The position numbers and the translations under genes are program-made. Under the pieces are notes generated by a model. The model ran no database searches. It was not told where the DNA came from and worked only from the letters and a program-made list of their open reading frames with translations. From DASUSF01 sp036375275 (GTDB taxonomy: Bacteria; Pseudomonadota; Alphaproteobacteria; Geminicoccales; Geminicoccaceae): DNA of 5,156 nucleotides. Within the stretch, counting starts at the first letter, position 1. Each line of letters starts with the position of its first letter. The DNA is taken from contig DASUSF010000204.1 of the NCBI GenBank assembly GCA_036375275.1, forward strand, positions 1-5,156, written 5' to 3'. Positions 1-5,156 of the stretch are shown one piece after another.

Positions 1-1087
1 CGAGCAGATCCAGGCCGGCGCCTGCGCGCTCAAGCTGCACGAGGACTGGGGCACGACCCCGGCCGCGATCGACTGCTGCCTCTCGGTCGCGGACGAGATG
101 GACGTCCAGGTCCTGATCCACACCGACACGCTCAACGAATCCGGCTTCGTCGAGACCACGGTCGAGGCGTTCAGGGGCCGGACCATCCACACCTTCCACA
201 CCGAAGGCGCCGGCGGCGGCCACGCGCCGGACATCATCAAGGTCTGCGGCGAAGCCAACGTGCTGCCGTCCTCGACCAACCCGACCCGGCCCTACACGGT
301 CAACACCATCGACGAGCACCTCGACATGCTGATGGTGTGCCACCACCTGGATGCGCGGATCCCGGAGGACGTCGCGTTCGCCGAGAGCCGGATCCGGCGG
401 GAGACGATCGCGGCCGAGGACATCCTGCACGACCTTGGCGCGTTCTCGATCATCGCGTCCGACAGCCAGGCGATGGGCCGGGTCGGCGAGGTGATCATCC
501 GGACCTGGCAGACCGCGGACAAGATGAAGCGCCAGCGAGGCCGGCTGCCGGAGGAGACCGGCGACAACGACAACCTCCGGGCCAAGCGCTACGTCGCGAA
601 GTACACGATCAACCCCGCGATCGCCCACGGCATGGCCGCGCACATCGGCTCGGTCGAACCGGGCAAGCTTGCCGACCTCGTGCTCTGGCGCCCGGCGTTC
701 TTCGGCGTCAAGCCCGACCTCGTGCTCAAGGGCGGGACCATCGCCGCGGCGCTGATGGGCGACCCGAACGCCTCGATCCCGACCCCGCAGCCCGTCCACT
801 ACCGGCCGATGTTCGGCGCGTTCGGGCGCGCCTGCACGACCAGCGCCCTGACCTTCGTTTCCAAGGCGGCGCGCGAGCACGGCGTCGCCGCCGACCTCGG
901 GCTCGCGCGCGAGCTGGTCGCGGTGGAGAACACGCGCACGATCGGCAAGCAGGCGATGATCCACAACGACGCCCTGCCCAGGATGGAGGTGGACCCCGAG
1001 ACCTACGAGGTGCGTGCGGACGGGGAGCTTCTGACCTGCGAGCCGGCCACCGTCCTGCCGATGGCGCAGCGCTACTTCCTGTTCTGA
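1..1087 (+). CDS. ureC: Urease subunit alpha (catalytic), C-terminal part, 5' end outside window
   Basis: This is the catalytic subunit of nickel urease (urea + water to ammonia and carbamate, cytoplasmic). The reading frame is open from base 2, giving 361 residues before TGA at 1085-1087. The fragment aligns without gaps to Klebsiella UreC numbering (offset 206), which implies a standard 567-residue protein with about 206 residues missing upstream. All key residues in this part are present: carbamylated Lys217 in KLHEDWG (fragment residue 11), nickel ligands His246 (IHTDTLNES, residue 40) and His272 (FHTEGAGGGHAPD, residue 66), flap Cys319 and His320 (VCHHLD, residues 113-114), Arg336 (ESRIR, residue 130) and nickel ligand Asp360 (ASDSQAMGR, residue 154). 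The C-terminus YFLF is typical of the family. The ATG at 98 is internal, not the start. ureE follows after 2 bp, so the gene belongs to a ure operon whose earlier genes lie upstream of the window. The subunit appears fully functional. Confidence 0.98.
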   Translation, partial: EQIQAGACALKLHEDWGTTPAAIDCCLSVADEMDVQVLIHTDTLNESGFVETTVEAFRGRTIHTFHTEGAGGGHAPDIIKVCGEANVLPSSTNPTRPYTVNTIDEHLDMLMVCHHLDARIPEDVAFAESRIRRETIAAEDILHDLGAFSIIASDSQAMGRVGEVIIRTWQTADKMKRQRGRLPEETGDNDNLRAKRYVAKYTINPAIAHGMAAHIGSVEPGKLADLVLWRPAFFGVKPDLVLKGGTIAAALMGDPNASIPTPQPVHYRPMFGAFGRACTTSALTFVSKAAREHGVAADLGLARELVAVENTRTIGKQAMIHNDALPRMEVDPETYEVRADGELLTCEPATVLPMAQRYFLF

Positions 1088-1089
1088 CC

Positions 1090-1539
1090 ATGCGTCGGCT
1101 GGTGCGCGCGGCACGGGGGGGCGAGTGGCCGGAAGCCGAGGCGAGTGGCAGCCTGACGCTGCCCTTCGACCACCGGAGCCGTCGCCGGATGCGCATGACC
1201 ACCGACCAGGGCGAACCGATCCTGCTCGACCTCGCCCAGCCCGCCCGGCTCGCCGACGGTGACGGGCTGGCGGACGAGGCGGGGGGGTGGCTCCGGGTGC
1301 TCGCGGCGGAGGAGGACGTGCTCGAGGTCTCGGGTGGCGACGCATGCCACAGCGCCCGGATCGCCTGGCACCTCGGCAACCGCCACCTCGCGGTCGAGGT
1401 CCTGCCGGACGGCCGGCTCAGGCTCGCCTACGACCACGTGATCGAGCACATGCTGATCGGCCTCGGCGCCCGCTGCGCACGCCGCCTGGCACCGTTCCAG
1501 CCGGAAGCCGGGGCCTACGCCCATCACGACCATGGCTGA
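1090..1539 (+). CDS. ureE: Urease accessory protein UreE (nickel metallochaperone)
   Basis: UreE is a cytoplasmic homodimeric nickel carrier that passes nickel to UreG and the urease activation complex. The ORF codes for 149 residues, a normal family length. The N-terminal half is the peptide-binding-like domain, ending around residue 72. The C-terminal metal-binding domain carries WHLGNRH (residues 93-99), YDHVIEHML (114-122) and FQPEAGAY (136-143). His116 corresponds to the conserved nickel-binding histidine at the dimer interface (His96 in Klebsiella). The C-terminal tail is only AHHDHG, so the long histidine-rich nickel-storage tail of Klebsiella UreE is absent, as in many bacteria. The start is the ATG at 1090, 2 bp after the ureC stop; the same frame is open further upstream, but that part lies inside ureC. 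No clear Shine-Dalgarno sequence is visible, so translational coupling to ureC is likely. The 3' end overlaps ureF by 8 bp. Confidence 0.93.
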   Translation: MRRLVRAARGGEWPEAEASGSLTLPFDHRSRRRMRMTTDQGEPILLDLAQPARLADGDGLADEAGGWLRVLAAEEDVLEVSGGDACHSARIAWHLGNRHLAVEVLPDGRLRLAYDHVIEHMLIGLGARCARRLAPFQPEAGAYAHHDHG

Positions 1540-2212
1540 CCGTGAGCTCTACAAGCTGCTCGCCTGGTTCTCCCCGGCGATGCCGACTGGTGCGTTCAGC
1601 TACTCGCACGGGTTGGAGTGGGCGGTCGAGGACGGGCTCGTGCACGACGCCGACACGCTGCACGCCTACATCACGGCGGCGCTGCGCGAGGGTTCCGGGC
1701 GGCTGGATGCGAGCCTGCTCTGTGCTGCCTGCACCGCCGAGGATCCGGCTGCGCTGGAACCCGTGACCGAGCTGGCCGCGGCGATGCGGGGGACATGCGA
1801 GCTTGCGCTCGAGAGCGGCGCCCAGGGGCGCGCCTTGCTGACAGCGCTACGCCGGGCATGGCCGGCCCCGGCGCTCGACGACCTGGCGGTGCTGGCCGGC
1901 CGCCTCGACGTCGAGCCACCGCACGCCGTGGTCGCAGGTGTCGCCGCGGCGGCGCATGGTCTGCCGCTGCAGCACGCGCTCATCGCATTCCTCCACGGCC
2001 TCGCCGCCAACCTGGTCTCGGCCGGCGTCCGCCTGATCCCGCTCGGCCAGTCCGAGGGGCAGCGGCTGACCGCAGCCCTCGGTGAGGTGGTGGAGGCGGT
2101 GGCGGAAAAGGCCATGACGACGCCCCTCGACGAGCTCGGCACGGCGACCCCGATGATCGACTGGTGCTCGGTCCGTCACGAGACCCAGAGGACGAGGCTG
2201 TTCCGCTCATGA
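1532..2212 (+). CDS. ureF: Urease accessory protein UreF
   Basis: UreF is an all-helical accessory protein that binds UreD/UreH on the apo-urease and recruits the UreG GTPase, acting as a checkpoint for nickel insertion. The 226-residue product has the usual length. The family signature PTGAFSYSHGLE is at residues 18-29, the conserved LGQSEGQR segment is near residues 171-178, and the C-terminus ends in RHETQRTRLFRS (residues 215-226), a strongly conserved UreF ending. The start ATG at 1532 overlaps the end of ureE by 8 bp and no strong ribosome binding site is seen, so coupled translation is probable. The stop overlaps the ureG start as ATGA. The N-terminal wording (MADRELYKLLAWFSPAMPTG) resembles alphaproteobacterial UreF. 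Nothing is truncated or unusual. Confidence 0.96.
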   Translation: MADRELYKLLAWFSPAMPTGAFSYSHGLEWAVEDGLVHDADTLHAYITAALREGSGRLDASLLCAACTAEDPAALEPVTELAAAMRGTCELALESGAQGRALLTALRRAWPAPALDDLAVLAGRLDVEPPHAVVAGVAAAAHGLPLQHALIAFLHGLAANLVSAGVRLIPLGQSEGQRLTAALGEVVEAVAEKAMTTPLDELGTATPMIDWCSVRHETQRTRLFRS

Positions 2213-2826
2213 ACAGGTCCCCCCACGGCCCGCTCCGGGTCGGCATCGGCGGCCCGGTCGGCTCCGGCAAGATCGCGCTGGTCGAGGCGTTGTGCCGGCG
2301 GCTCGGGGACCGCTACGAGCTCGCTGCGATCACCAACGACATCTACACCCGCGAGGATGCGGAGATCCTGACCCGGAGCGGCGCCCTGCCGGCCGAGCGG
2401 ATCATGGGGGTCGAGACCGGCGGCTGCCCGCACACCGCGATCCGCGAGGACGCCTCGATCAACCTCGCCGCCATCGATCAGATGCTGAGGACGTTCCCGA
2501 AGCTCGACCTGATCTTCATCGAGTCCGGCGGCGACAACCTCGCCGCCACCTTCAGCCCCGAGCTCGCCGATCTCACTATCTACGTGATCGACGTCTCGGC
2601 GGGCGACAAGATCCCGCGGAAGGGCGGCCCGGGCATCACGCGGTCCGACCTCCTGGTGATCAACAAGACCGACCTCGCCCCCCTGGTCGGCGCCGACCTC
2701 GGCGTCATGGCGCGGGACGCCGGGCGGATGCGCGGCGAGCGGCCGTTCGTGTTCACCAATATCCGCACCGGCGAGGGGGTGGGCGAGGTGGCGACGTTCG
2801 TCTGCGCCGCCGGCGGGTTGAACTGA
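2209..2826 (+). CDS. ureG: Urease accessory GTPase UreG, with altered P-loop (GSGKI instead of GSGKT)
   Basis: UreG is the SIMIBI-class GTPase whose GTP hydrolysis drives nickel delivery into apo-urease. The 205-residue product has the normal length. Motifs seen are the P-loop GGPVGSGKI (residues 14-22), the nickel-binding CPH (73-75) within VETGGCPHTAIREDAS, ESGGDNL (105-111) and the guanine-specificity motif NKTD (152-155). The odd point is residue 22: the family has Thr after the P-loop lysine (GSGKT), but the codon at 2272-2274 is ATC (Ile). That threonine coordinates the Mg2+ of bound nucleotide, so a loss of activity would be expected; a single ACC-to-ATC change would explain it. The chosen start is the ATG at 2209, overlapping the ureF stop as ATGA, with GAGG at 2194-2197 upstream. 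It gives the usual short N-terminus (MNRSPHGPLRVGIGG), whereas the in-frame ATG at 2164 would lie inside ureF. This is the last ure gene in the window. Confidence 0.96.
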   Translation: MNRSPHGPLRVGIGGPVGSGKIALVEALCRRLGDRYELAAITNDIYTREDAEILTRSGALPAERIMGVETGGCPHTAIREDASINLAAIDQMLRTFPKLDLIFIESGGDNLAATFSPELADLTIYVIDVSAGDKIPRKGGPGITRSDLLVINKTDLAPLVGADLGVMARDAGRMRGERPFVFTNIRTGEGVGEVATFVCAAGGLN

Positions 2827-2846
2827 TCCGGGGACCTGCCGTCGCC

Positions 2847-2996
2847 TCAGGATGCGAGCTGCAGCGCCGGCCCGGTGTCGAGCATGATCGAGGCGGCGGC
2901 AGCCGCGATCGCCACCCACGTCGCCAGGGGTTCCGGCGGCGCGGGCGGCGCGCTGAGGAGGGACAGCGGGATCAGGAACAGCCGGGCGACCTTCAT
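2847..2996 (-). CDS. Possible small hydrophobic protein, unrecognised
   Basis: I do not recognise this 49-residue product. It begins MKVARLFLIPLSLLSAPP and has two hydrophobic stretches, about residues 4-15 and 24-38 (with a run of alanines), separated by a proline-rich linker (APPAPPEP). It could be a small membrane protein or a short secreted or anchored peptide. By hand count, about 46 of 49 codons end in G or C, as in the surrounding real genes. The same frame upstream of the ATG, back to 3113, has many codons ending in T or A, so coding appears to begin near 2996. An in-frame GTG at 3014 is an alternative start. No clear Shine-Dalgarno sequence is visible for either start. It lies 222 bp downstream of the DUF805 gene on the same strand and ends 20 bp from the ureG stop, in convergent orientation. 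It could be a chance ORF in GC-rich DNA. Confidence 0.35.
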   Translation of the reverse strand: MKVARLFLIPLSLLSAPPAPPEPLATWVAIAAAAASIMLDTGPALQLAS

Positions 2997-3123
2997 GAAC
3001 GGTCGGCTGGACACGGCTGCAGGCTGCGGCCGAGCAGCAGCACGGCCGTCCCGCGTGCCAGGCCGGTAACGGTGAAGGTGAAGACGATAAGATAAAGTGT
3101 TGGACGAAGGCATTGTCGGGTTT

Positions 3124-3151
3124 GGCGATGATCCTCCGTAGGATCAGCGCC
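3124..3151. terminator. Hairpin, possible terminator between convergent operons
   Basis: The perfect 7-bp inverted repeat TGATCCT-CCGT-AGGATCA (3129-3146) is extended, after one A/G mismatch, by GGCG paired with CGCC. This gives an 11-pair stem with a 4-base loop. It lies about 70 bases beyond the DUF805 stop on the - strand and about 300 bases beyond ureG on the + strand. No T-run follows it on either strand, so it is not a canonical intrinsic terminator. It could instead stabilise an mRNA 3' end or be a protein-binding operator. The structure is clearly visible; its function is inferred. Confidence 0.35.
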
Positions 3152-3218
3152 CGCCGGCCTGGAGCCTCAGGAGAAGCAACGTTCCTCTGGTGCCGTGATC
3201 GAAGCGCGCGGCGTGCGC

Positions 3219-3677
3219 TCAGGCGGTCCGCGGGCGCCGGAGCAGGTCGCCCGGCAGCAGGAGCAGGGCAAGGCCGATCGCGCCATTGATCAGGCCGACC
3301 GCGGTCTCGGAGAGCAGGGCGCCGGCGAAGCCCGAGAGGAGGAACACGGCCGCGACCGTCCACCAGCCGGGGAGACCGATGTCGCGCGCCCGCTTGGCGA
3401 TCAGGTTGTAGTGGACGAACAGGATGACGAGGCCGATCAGGGTCAGAAGGACCAGCAGCGGCCCGCTGAACAGGGCCTCGATCGCCGCCTCGACGTCCGC
3501 CTCGTCGCCGACCGCGGTCCCGGCGACGCCGAGCGCGGCGCCGAAGAGCAGGCCGAAGCCGATCACCAGCAGCATCAGGAGGATCGTCCAGGCGAGGAAT
3601 GGCATCCGCGCGAGCCGGCCCTCCCGAAGCTCGCCGAAGAAGACCCGGCGCACGCTCCTGCTCCCGTGCCCGGCCAT
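3219..3677 (-). CDS. DUF805 family integral membrane protein
   Basis: The 152-residue protein matches the DUF805 (inner-membrane YhaH/YhaI-like) pattern. A short cytoplasmic N-terminus with FFGELREGRLARMPFLAW (residues 13-30) is the counterpart of the family's 'GR-x-R-x-x-FW' opening. The hallmark RARDIGLPGWW is at residues 96-106, just before the third membrane helix. Four hydrophobic segments are seen, at about residues 28-53, 72-93, 105-122 and 127-142, with an acidic loop (DEADVEAAIE, 58-67) between the first two. The biochemical role of the family is unknown to me. The ATG at 3677 is 4 bp after the stop of the short-chain dehydrogenase gene, with GAGG just upstream, so it is probably co-transcribed with the two dehydrogenases. 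Nothing in the sequence links its function to theirs. It appears complete. Confidence 0.85.
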   Translation of the reverse strand: MAGHGSRSVRRVFFGELREGRLARMPFLAWTILLMLLVIGFGLLFGAALGVAGTAVGDEADVEAAIEALFSGPLLVLLTLIGLVILFVHYNLIAKRARDIGLPGWWTVAAVFLLSGFAGALLSETAVGLINGAIGLALLLLPGDLLRRPRTA

Positions 3678-3681
3678 GACC

Positions 3682-4446
3682 TCAGATCGCGGTCCAGCCG
3701 CCGTCGACCAGGAGCGCGGTGCCGGTCATCATCGCCGACGCATCGGACGCCAGGAACACGATCGCGCCCATCAGATCCTCGACCTCGGCGGGCCGGCCGA
3801 GCAGGATCCGCGGCAGCATCGTCGCCCGGAACCACGGGTCCTCGAAGAACGGCGCGGTCATCGCGGTCCGGACGAAGGTCGGTGCCAGGGTGTTGACCCG
3901 GATCCGGTGCGGCGCGAGCTCGACCGCCATCGCCTTGGTCAGCCCTTCGAGCGCGTGCTTGGTGGCGCAGTAGACGGTCCGCCTTTCGCCGCCGACGTGG
4001 CCCATCTGCGAGCCGACGTTGATGATCGAGCCGGGCCGGCCGGCGGCGATCAGGCCCCTGGCGACGGCCTGGGCGGTGAAGAACGCGCCCCGGACGTTCA
4101 GGTCGGCGACCGCATCGTAGTCGGCGGGCGTGACGTCGAGGAACGGCGCGTGGCGGGCGGTGCCGGCGTTGTTGACCAGGATCTCGAACGGTCCTTCGAC
4201 CTCGAGCGCCGCCGCGGCCGCGGCCGGGTCGGCGACGTCCAGCACCAGCACGCTCGCAGAGCCGCCGGCCGCCCGGATCTCGTCGACCACGGTCTCCAGC
4301 TCCGCTCGCGTCCGGCTCGCCGCGACCACTTCCGCACCGGCCTCGGCCAGCGCCGCCGCGGCCGCGCGCCCGATCCCGCGACCCGCCCCGGTCACCAGTG
4401 CGCGCCGGCCCTCGAGCCGGGAGGAGGGTGTGCGGGGCAGGGCCAC
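3682..4446 (-). CDS. Classical short-chain dehydrogenase/reductase (SDR), GTG start
   Basis: This is a cytoplasmic NAD(P)-dependent oxidoreductase of the classical SDR family, 254 residues as expected. It has the nucleotide-binding TGAGRGIG (residues 19-26), SR after beta-2 (44-45, which hints at NADP(H) preference), D70, NNAG (92-95), and the catalytic tetrad Asn117, Ser146 (NVGSQMG), Tyr159 and Lys163 (YCATK). The C-terminal VDGGWTAI is typical. The general wording resembles the gluconate 5-dehydrogenase-like and 3-oxoacyl-ACP-reductase-like SDRs; the substrate cannot be read from the sequence. I chose the GTG at 4446 because it starts 1 bp after the stop of the upstream dehydrogenase and has GGAG five bases upstream. 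An in-frame ATG at 4515 would add 23 unconserved residues inside the neighbouring gene. Coupling to a HisD-like dehydrogenase suggests successive oxidations of one hydroxylated substrate (inference). Confidence 0.92.
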   Translation of the reverse strand: MALPRTPSSRLEGRRALVTGAGRGIGRAAAAALAEAGAEVVAASRTRAELETVVDEIRAAGGSASVLVLDVADPAAAAAALEVEGPFEILVNNAGTARHAPFLDVTPADYDAVADLNVRGAFFTAQAVARGLIAAGRPGSIINVGSQMGHVGGERRTVYCATKHALEGLTKAMAVELAPHRIRVNTLAPTFVRTAMTAPFFEDPWFRATMLPRILLGRPAEVEDLMGAIVFLASDASAMMTGTALLVDGGWTAI

Positions 4447-4447
4447 C

Positions 4448-5156
4448 TCAGCTCCGCCGGGCGTTCGGCCCGTAGCGGCGGACCCGGATGTCCGCCTGCT
4501 CCTGGTGTCCGGCAAAGCCTTCGAGCGCGCACAGCCGCGAGCAGACCTCGCCGATCCGGGCGCTCGCCTCGTCGGTCAGGACCCGCTGCCAGGTGCAGGT
4601 CTTCATGAACTTCCCGACCCAGAGCCCGCCCGTGTAGCGCGCCGCGCGCCGGGTCGGCAGCGTGTGGTTGGTGCCGATCACCTTGTCGCCGTAGGCGACG
4701 TTGGTGCGCGGACCGATGAACAGCGAGCCGTAGTTGGTCAGCTCGCGGAGGAACAGGTCGTCGTCGCGGGTCATGACCTGGACGTGCTCGGAGGCGAGCT
4801 CGTCGGCGATCTCGACCATCTCGTCCAGGCCGTCGGCGACGATCACCTGGCCGTGGTCGCGCCAGGCCTGGCCCGCGACCTCGCCGGTCGGCAGCATCTT
4901 CAGCTGGCGCTCGACCTCGCCCAGCGTCGCCCGGGCGAGGGCCTCGGAGTCGGTCAGCAGCACCGCGGGCGAGGTCGGCCCGTGCTCGGCCTGGCCGAGC
5001 AGGTCGGTCGCGCACAGCTCGGCATCGACGGTCTCGTCCGCGATCACCAGGGTCTCGGTCGGGCCGGCGAACAGGTCGATGCCGACGCGGCCGAACAGCT
5101 GGCGCTTGGCCTCGGCGACATAGGCGTTGCCCGGCCCGACCAGCATGTCGACGGGC
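4448..5156 (-). CDS. Histidinol dehydrogenase family protein, C-terminal part; HpsN-like paralogue rather than biosynthetic HisD
   Basis: This zinc-dependent alcohol/aldehyde dehydrogenase of the HisD family runs off the right edge; 235 C-terminal residues are present, with roughly 200 missing. Family motifs seen are VGPGNAYVAEAKR (fragment residues 6-18) and AGPTETLVIAD (30-40). Zinc ligands matching E. coli Gln259 and His262 are in GQAEHGP (Q55, H58). Glu326/His327 match SEHV (E123, H124), zinc ligand Asp360 matches GDK (D157), His367 matches GTNH (H164), and His419 matches EGFAGH (H217). The chemistry is therefore probably intact. The segment after GTNHTLPT reads RRAARYTGGLWVGKFMKT, which I associate with the catabolic paralogues such as sulfopropanediol 3-dehydrogenase (HpsN). 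E. coli HisD is different there. No his genes are adjacent and an SDR gene follows 1 bp after the stop, which also favours a catabolic role. The substrate is not determined. The ATG at 5146 is internal, since the frame stays open to the edge. Confidence 0.9.
   Translation of the reverse strand, partial: PVDMLVGPGNAYVAEAKRQLFGRVGIDLFAGPTETLVIADETVDAELCATDLLGQAEHGPTSPAVLLTDSEALARATLGEVERQLKMLPTGEVAGQAWRDHGQVIVADGLDEMVEIADELASEHVQVMTRDDDLFLRELTNYGSLFIGPRTNVAYGDKVIGTNHTLPTRRAARYTGGLWVGKFMKTCTWQRVLTDEASARIGEVCSRLCALEGFAGHQEQADIRVRRYGPNARRS
4452..4455 (-). promoter_or_regulatory. Ribosome binding site deciding the SDR start
   Basis: GGAG on the - strand (within GGCGGAG) lies 5 bases before the GTG at 4446 and inside the last codons of the HisD-like gene. 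Its spacing is ideal for the GTG and it supports that start over the upstream ATG at 4515. Confidence 0.6.

Larger units (their letters stand above)
2827..3218. other. Convergent intergenic region between the urease operon and the dehydrogenase operon
   Basis: These 392 bases lie between ureG (+ strand) and the DUF805 gene (- strand). The stretch holds one possible small membrane-protein gene on the - strand (2847-2996), a locally less GC-rich patch around 3075-3130, and a hairpin at 3124-3151. No tRNA, known riboswitch, insertion sequence or CRISPR repeat is visible. No hairpin with a T-run was found directly after ureG. I tried to place sigma70-type -35/-10 pairs in the lower-GC patch on both strands and found no convincing pair. 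No ureJ/hupE or nickel transporter gene follows ureG here. Confidence 0.7.

Noticed and set aside
337..1089. Upstream extension of the ureE frame into ureC
   Set aside because: The extra 251 residues are a shadow of ureC (Arg/Pro-rich); UreE of normal length starts at 1090.
726..1379. 217-codon open frame on the - strand opposite ureC and ureE
   Set aside because: Its composition is Arg/Ser/Pro-rich with no motif, and it lies opposite confidently identified genes.
2164..2208. Earlier in-frame ATG for ureG
   Set aside because: It would add 15 unconserved residues inside ureF; the ATGA overlap at 2209 gives the normal UreG N-terminus.
2997..3113. ATG at 3113 as the start of the small - strand ORF
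   Set aside because: Codons in this part often end in T or A, unlike the real genes here, so it is probably noncoding.
3075..3130. Promoter in the lower-GC patch
   Set aside because: No -35/-10 pair with acceptable spacing could be placed on either strand; a promoter remains possible but is unsupported.
2176..3363. 395-codon open frame on the - strand across ureG and the intergenic region
   Set aside because: It lies antisense to a clear ureG, has low-complexity Arg/Pro/Ala-rich content with no recognisable domain, and runs into the end of the DUF805 gene. Such long shadow frames are common in very GC-rich DNA.
4447..4515. Earlier in-frame ATG for the SDR
   Set aside because: The added residues are an out-of-frame reading of the HisD-like gene, and GTG at 4446 has a good ribosome binding site.
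3424..4608. 394-codon open frame on the + strand opposite the DUF805, SDR and HisD-like genes
   Set aside because: It is antisense to three well-supported genes and its translation is Arg/Pro/Gly-rich with no motif.

Overview
The window is visibly very GC-rich (about 70% by eye, not computed), with G or C at almost every third codon position inside the genes. Tightly packed ureC-ureE-ureF-ureG genes and the wording of the UreF and UreG N-termini suggest an alphaproteobacterium. This placement is by family resemblance only, because no 16S or other marker lies in the window.

Layout. Bases 1-2826 (+ strand) hold the 3' part of a urease operon: the C-terminal two thirds of the catalytic subunit UreC, then the nickel-delivery proteins UreE, UreF and UreG. 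Gaps or overlaps are only a few bases (2 bp gap, 8 bp overlap, 4 bp ATGA overlap), so one polycistronic, translationally coupled message is likely. ureD, ureA and ureB would be expected upstream, outside the window. Bases 2827-3218 form a convergent intergenic region with one possible 49-residue membrane-protein gene (- strand), a patch of lower GC and a strong hairpin. Bases 3219-5156 (- strand) hold a three-gene run read right to left: a histidinol-dehydrogenase-family protein (5' end outside the window), a classical short-chain dehydrogenase starting at GTG 1 bp after it, and a DUF805 membrane protein starting 4 bp after that.

How the genes work together. UreC carries the di-nickel site. 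UreE supplies nickel, UreG is the GTPase, and UreF (with UreD) links UreG to the apo-urease. All UreC metal ligands are present, so the enzyme itself looks intact. UreG, however, has isoleucine where the P-loop threonine should be, which would be expected to damage GTPase-dependent activation if it is real. In the second cluster, the HisD-like protein keeps the zinc and catalytic residues of the family, but its C-terminal half resembles the paralogues that oxidise small hydroxylated compounds (sulfopropanediol dehydrogenase, HpsN-like) more than biosynthetic HisD. With the coupled short-chain dehydrogenase, this suggests a two-dehydrogenase catabolic module. No clearly new system is seen. The most notable points are the UreG P-loop change, the HisD-like/SDR pair and the possible small membrane protein in the convergent gap.
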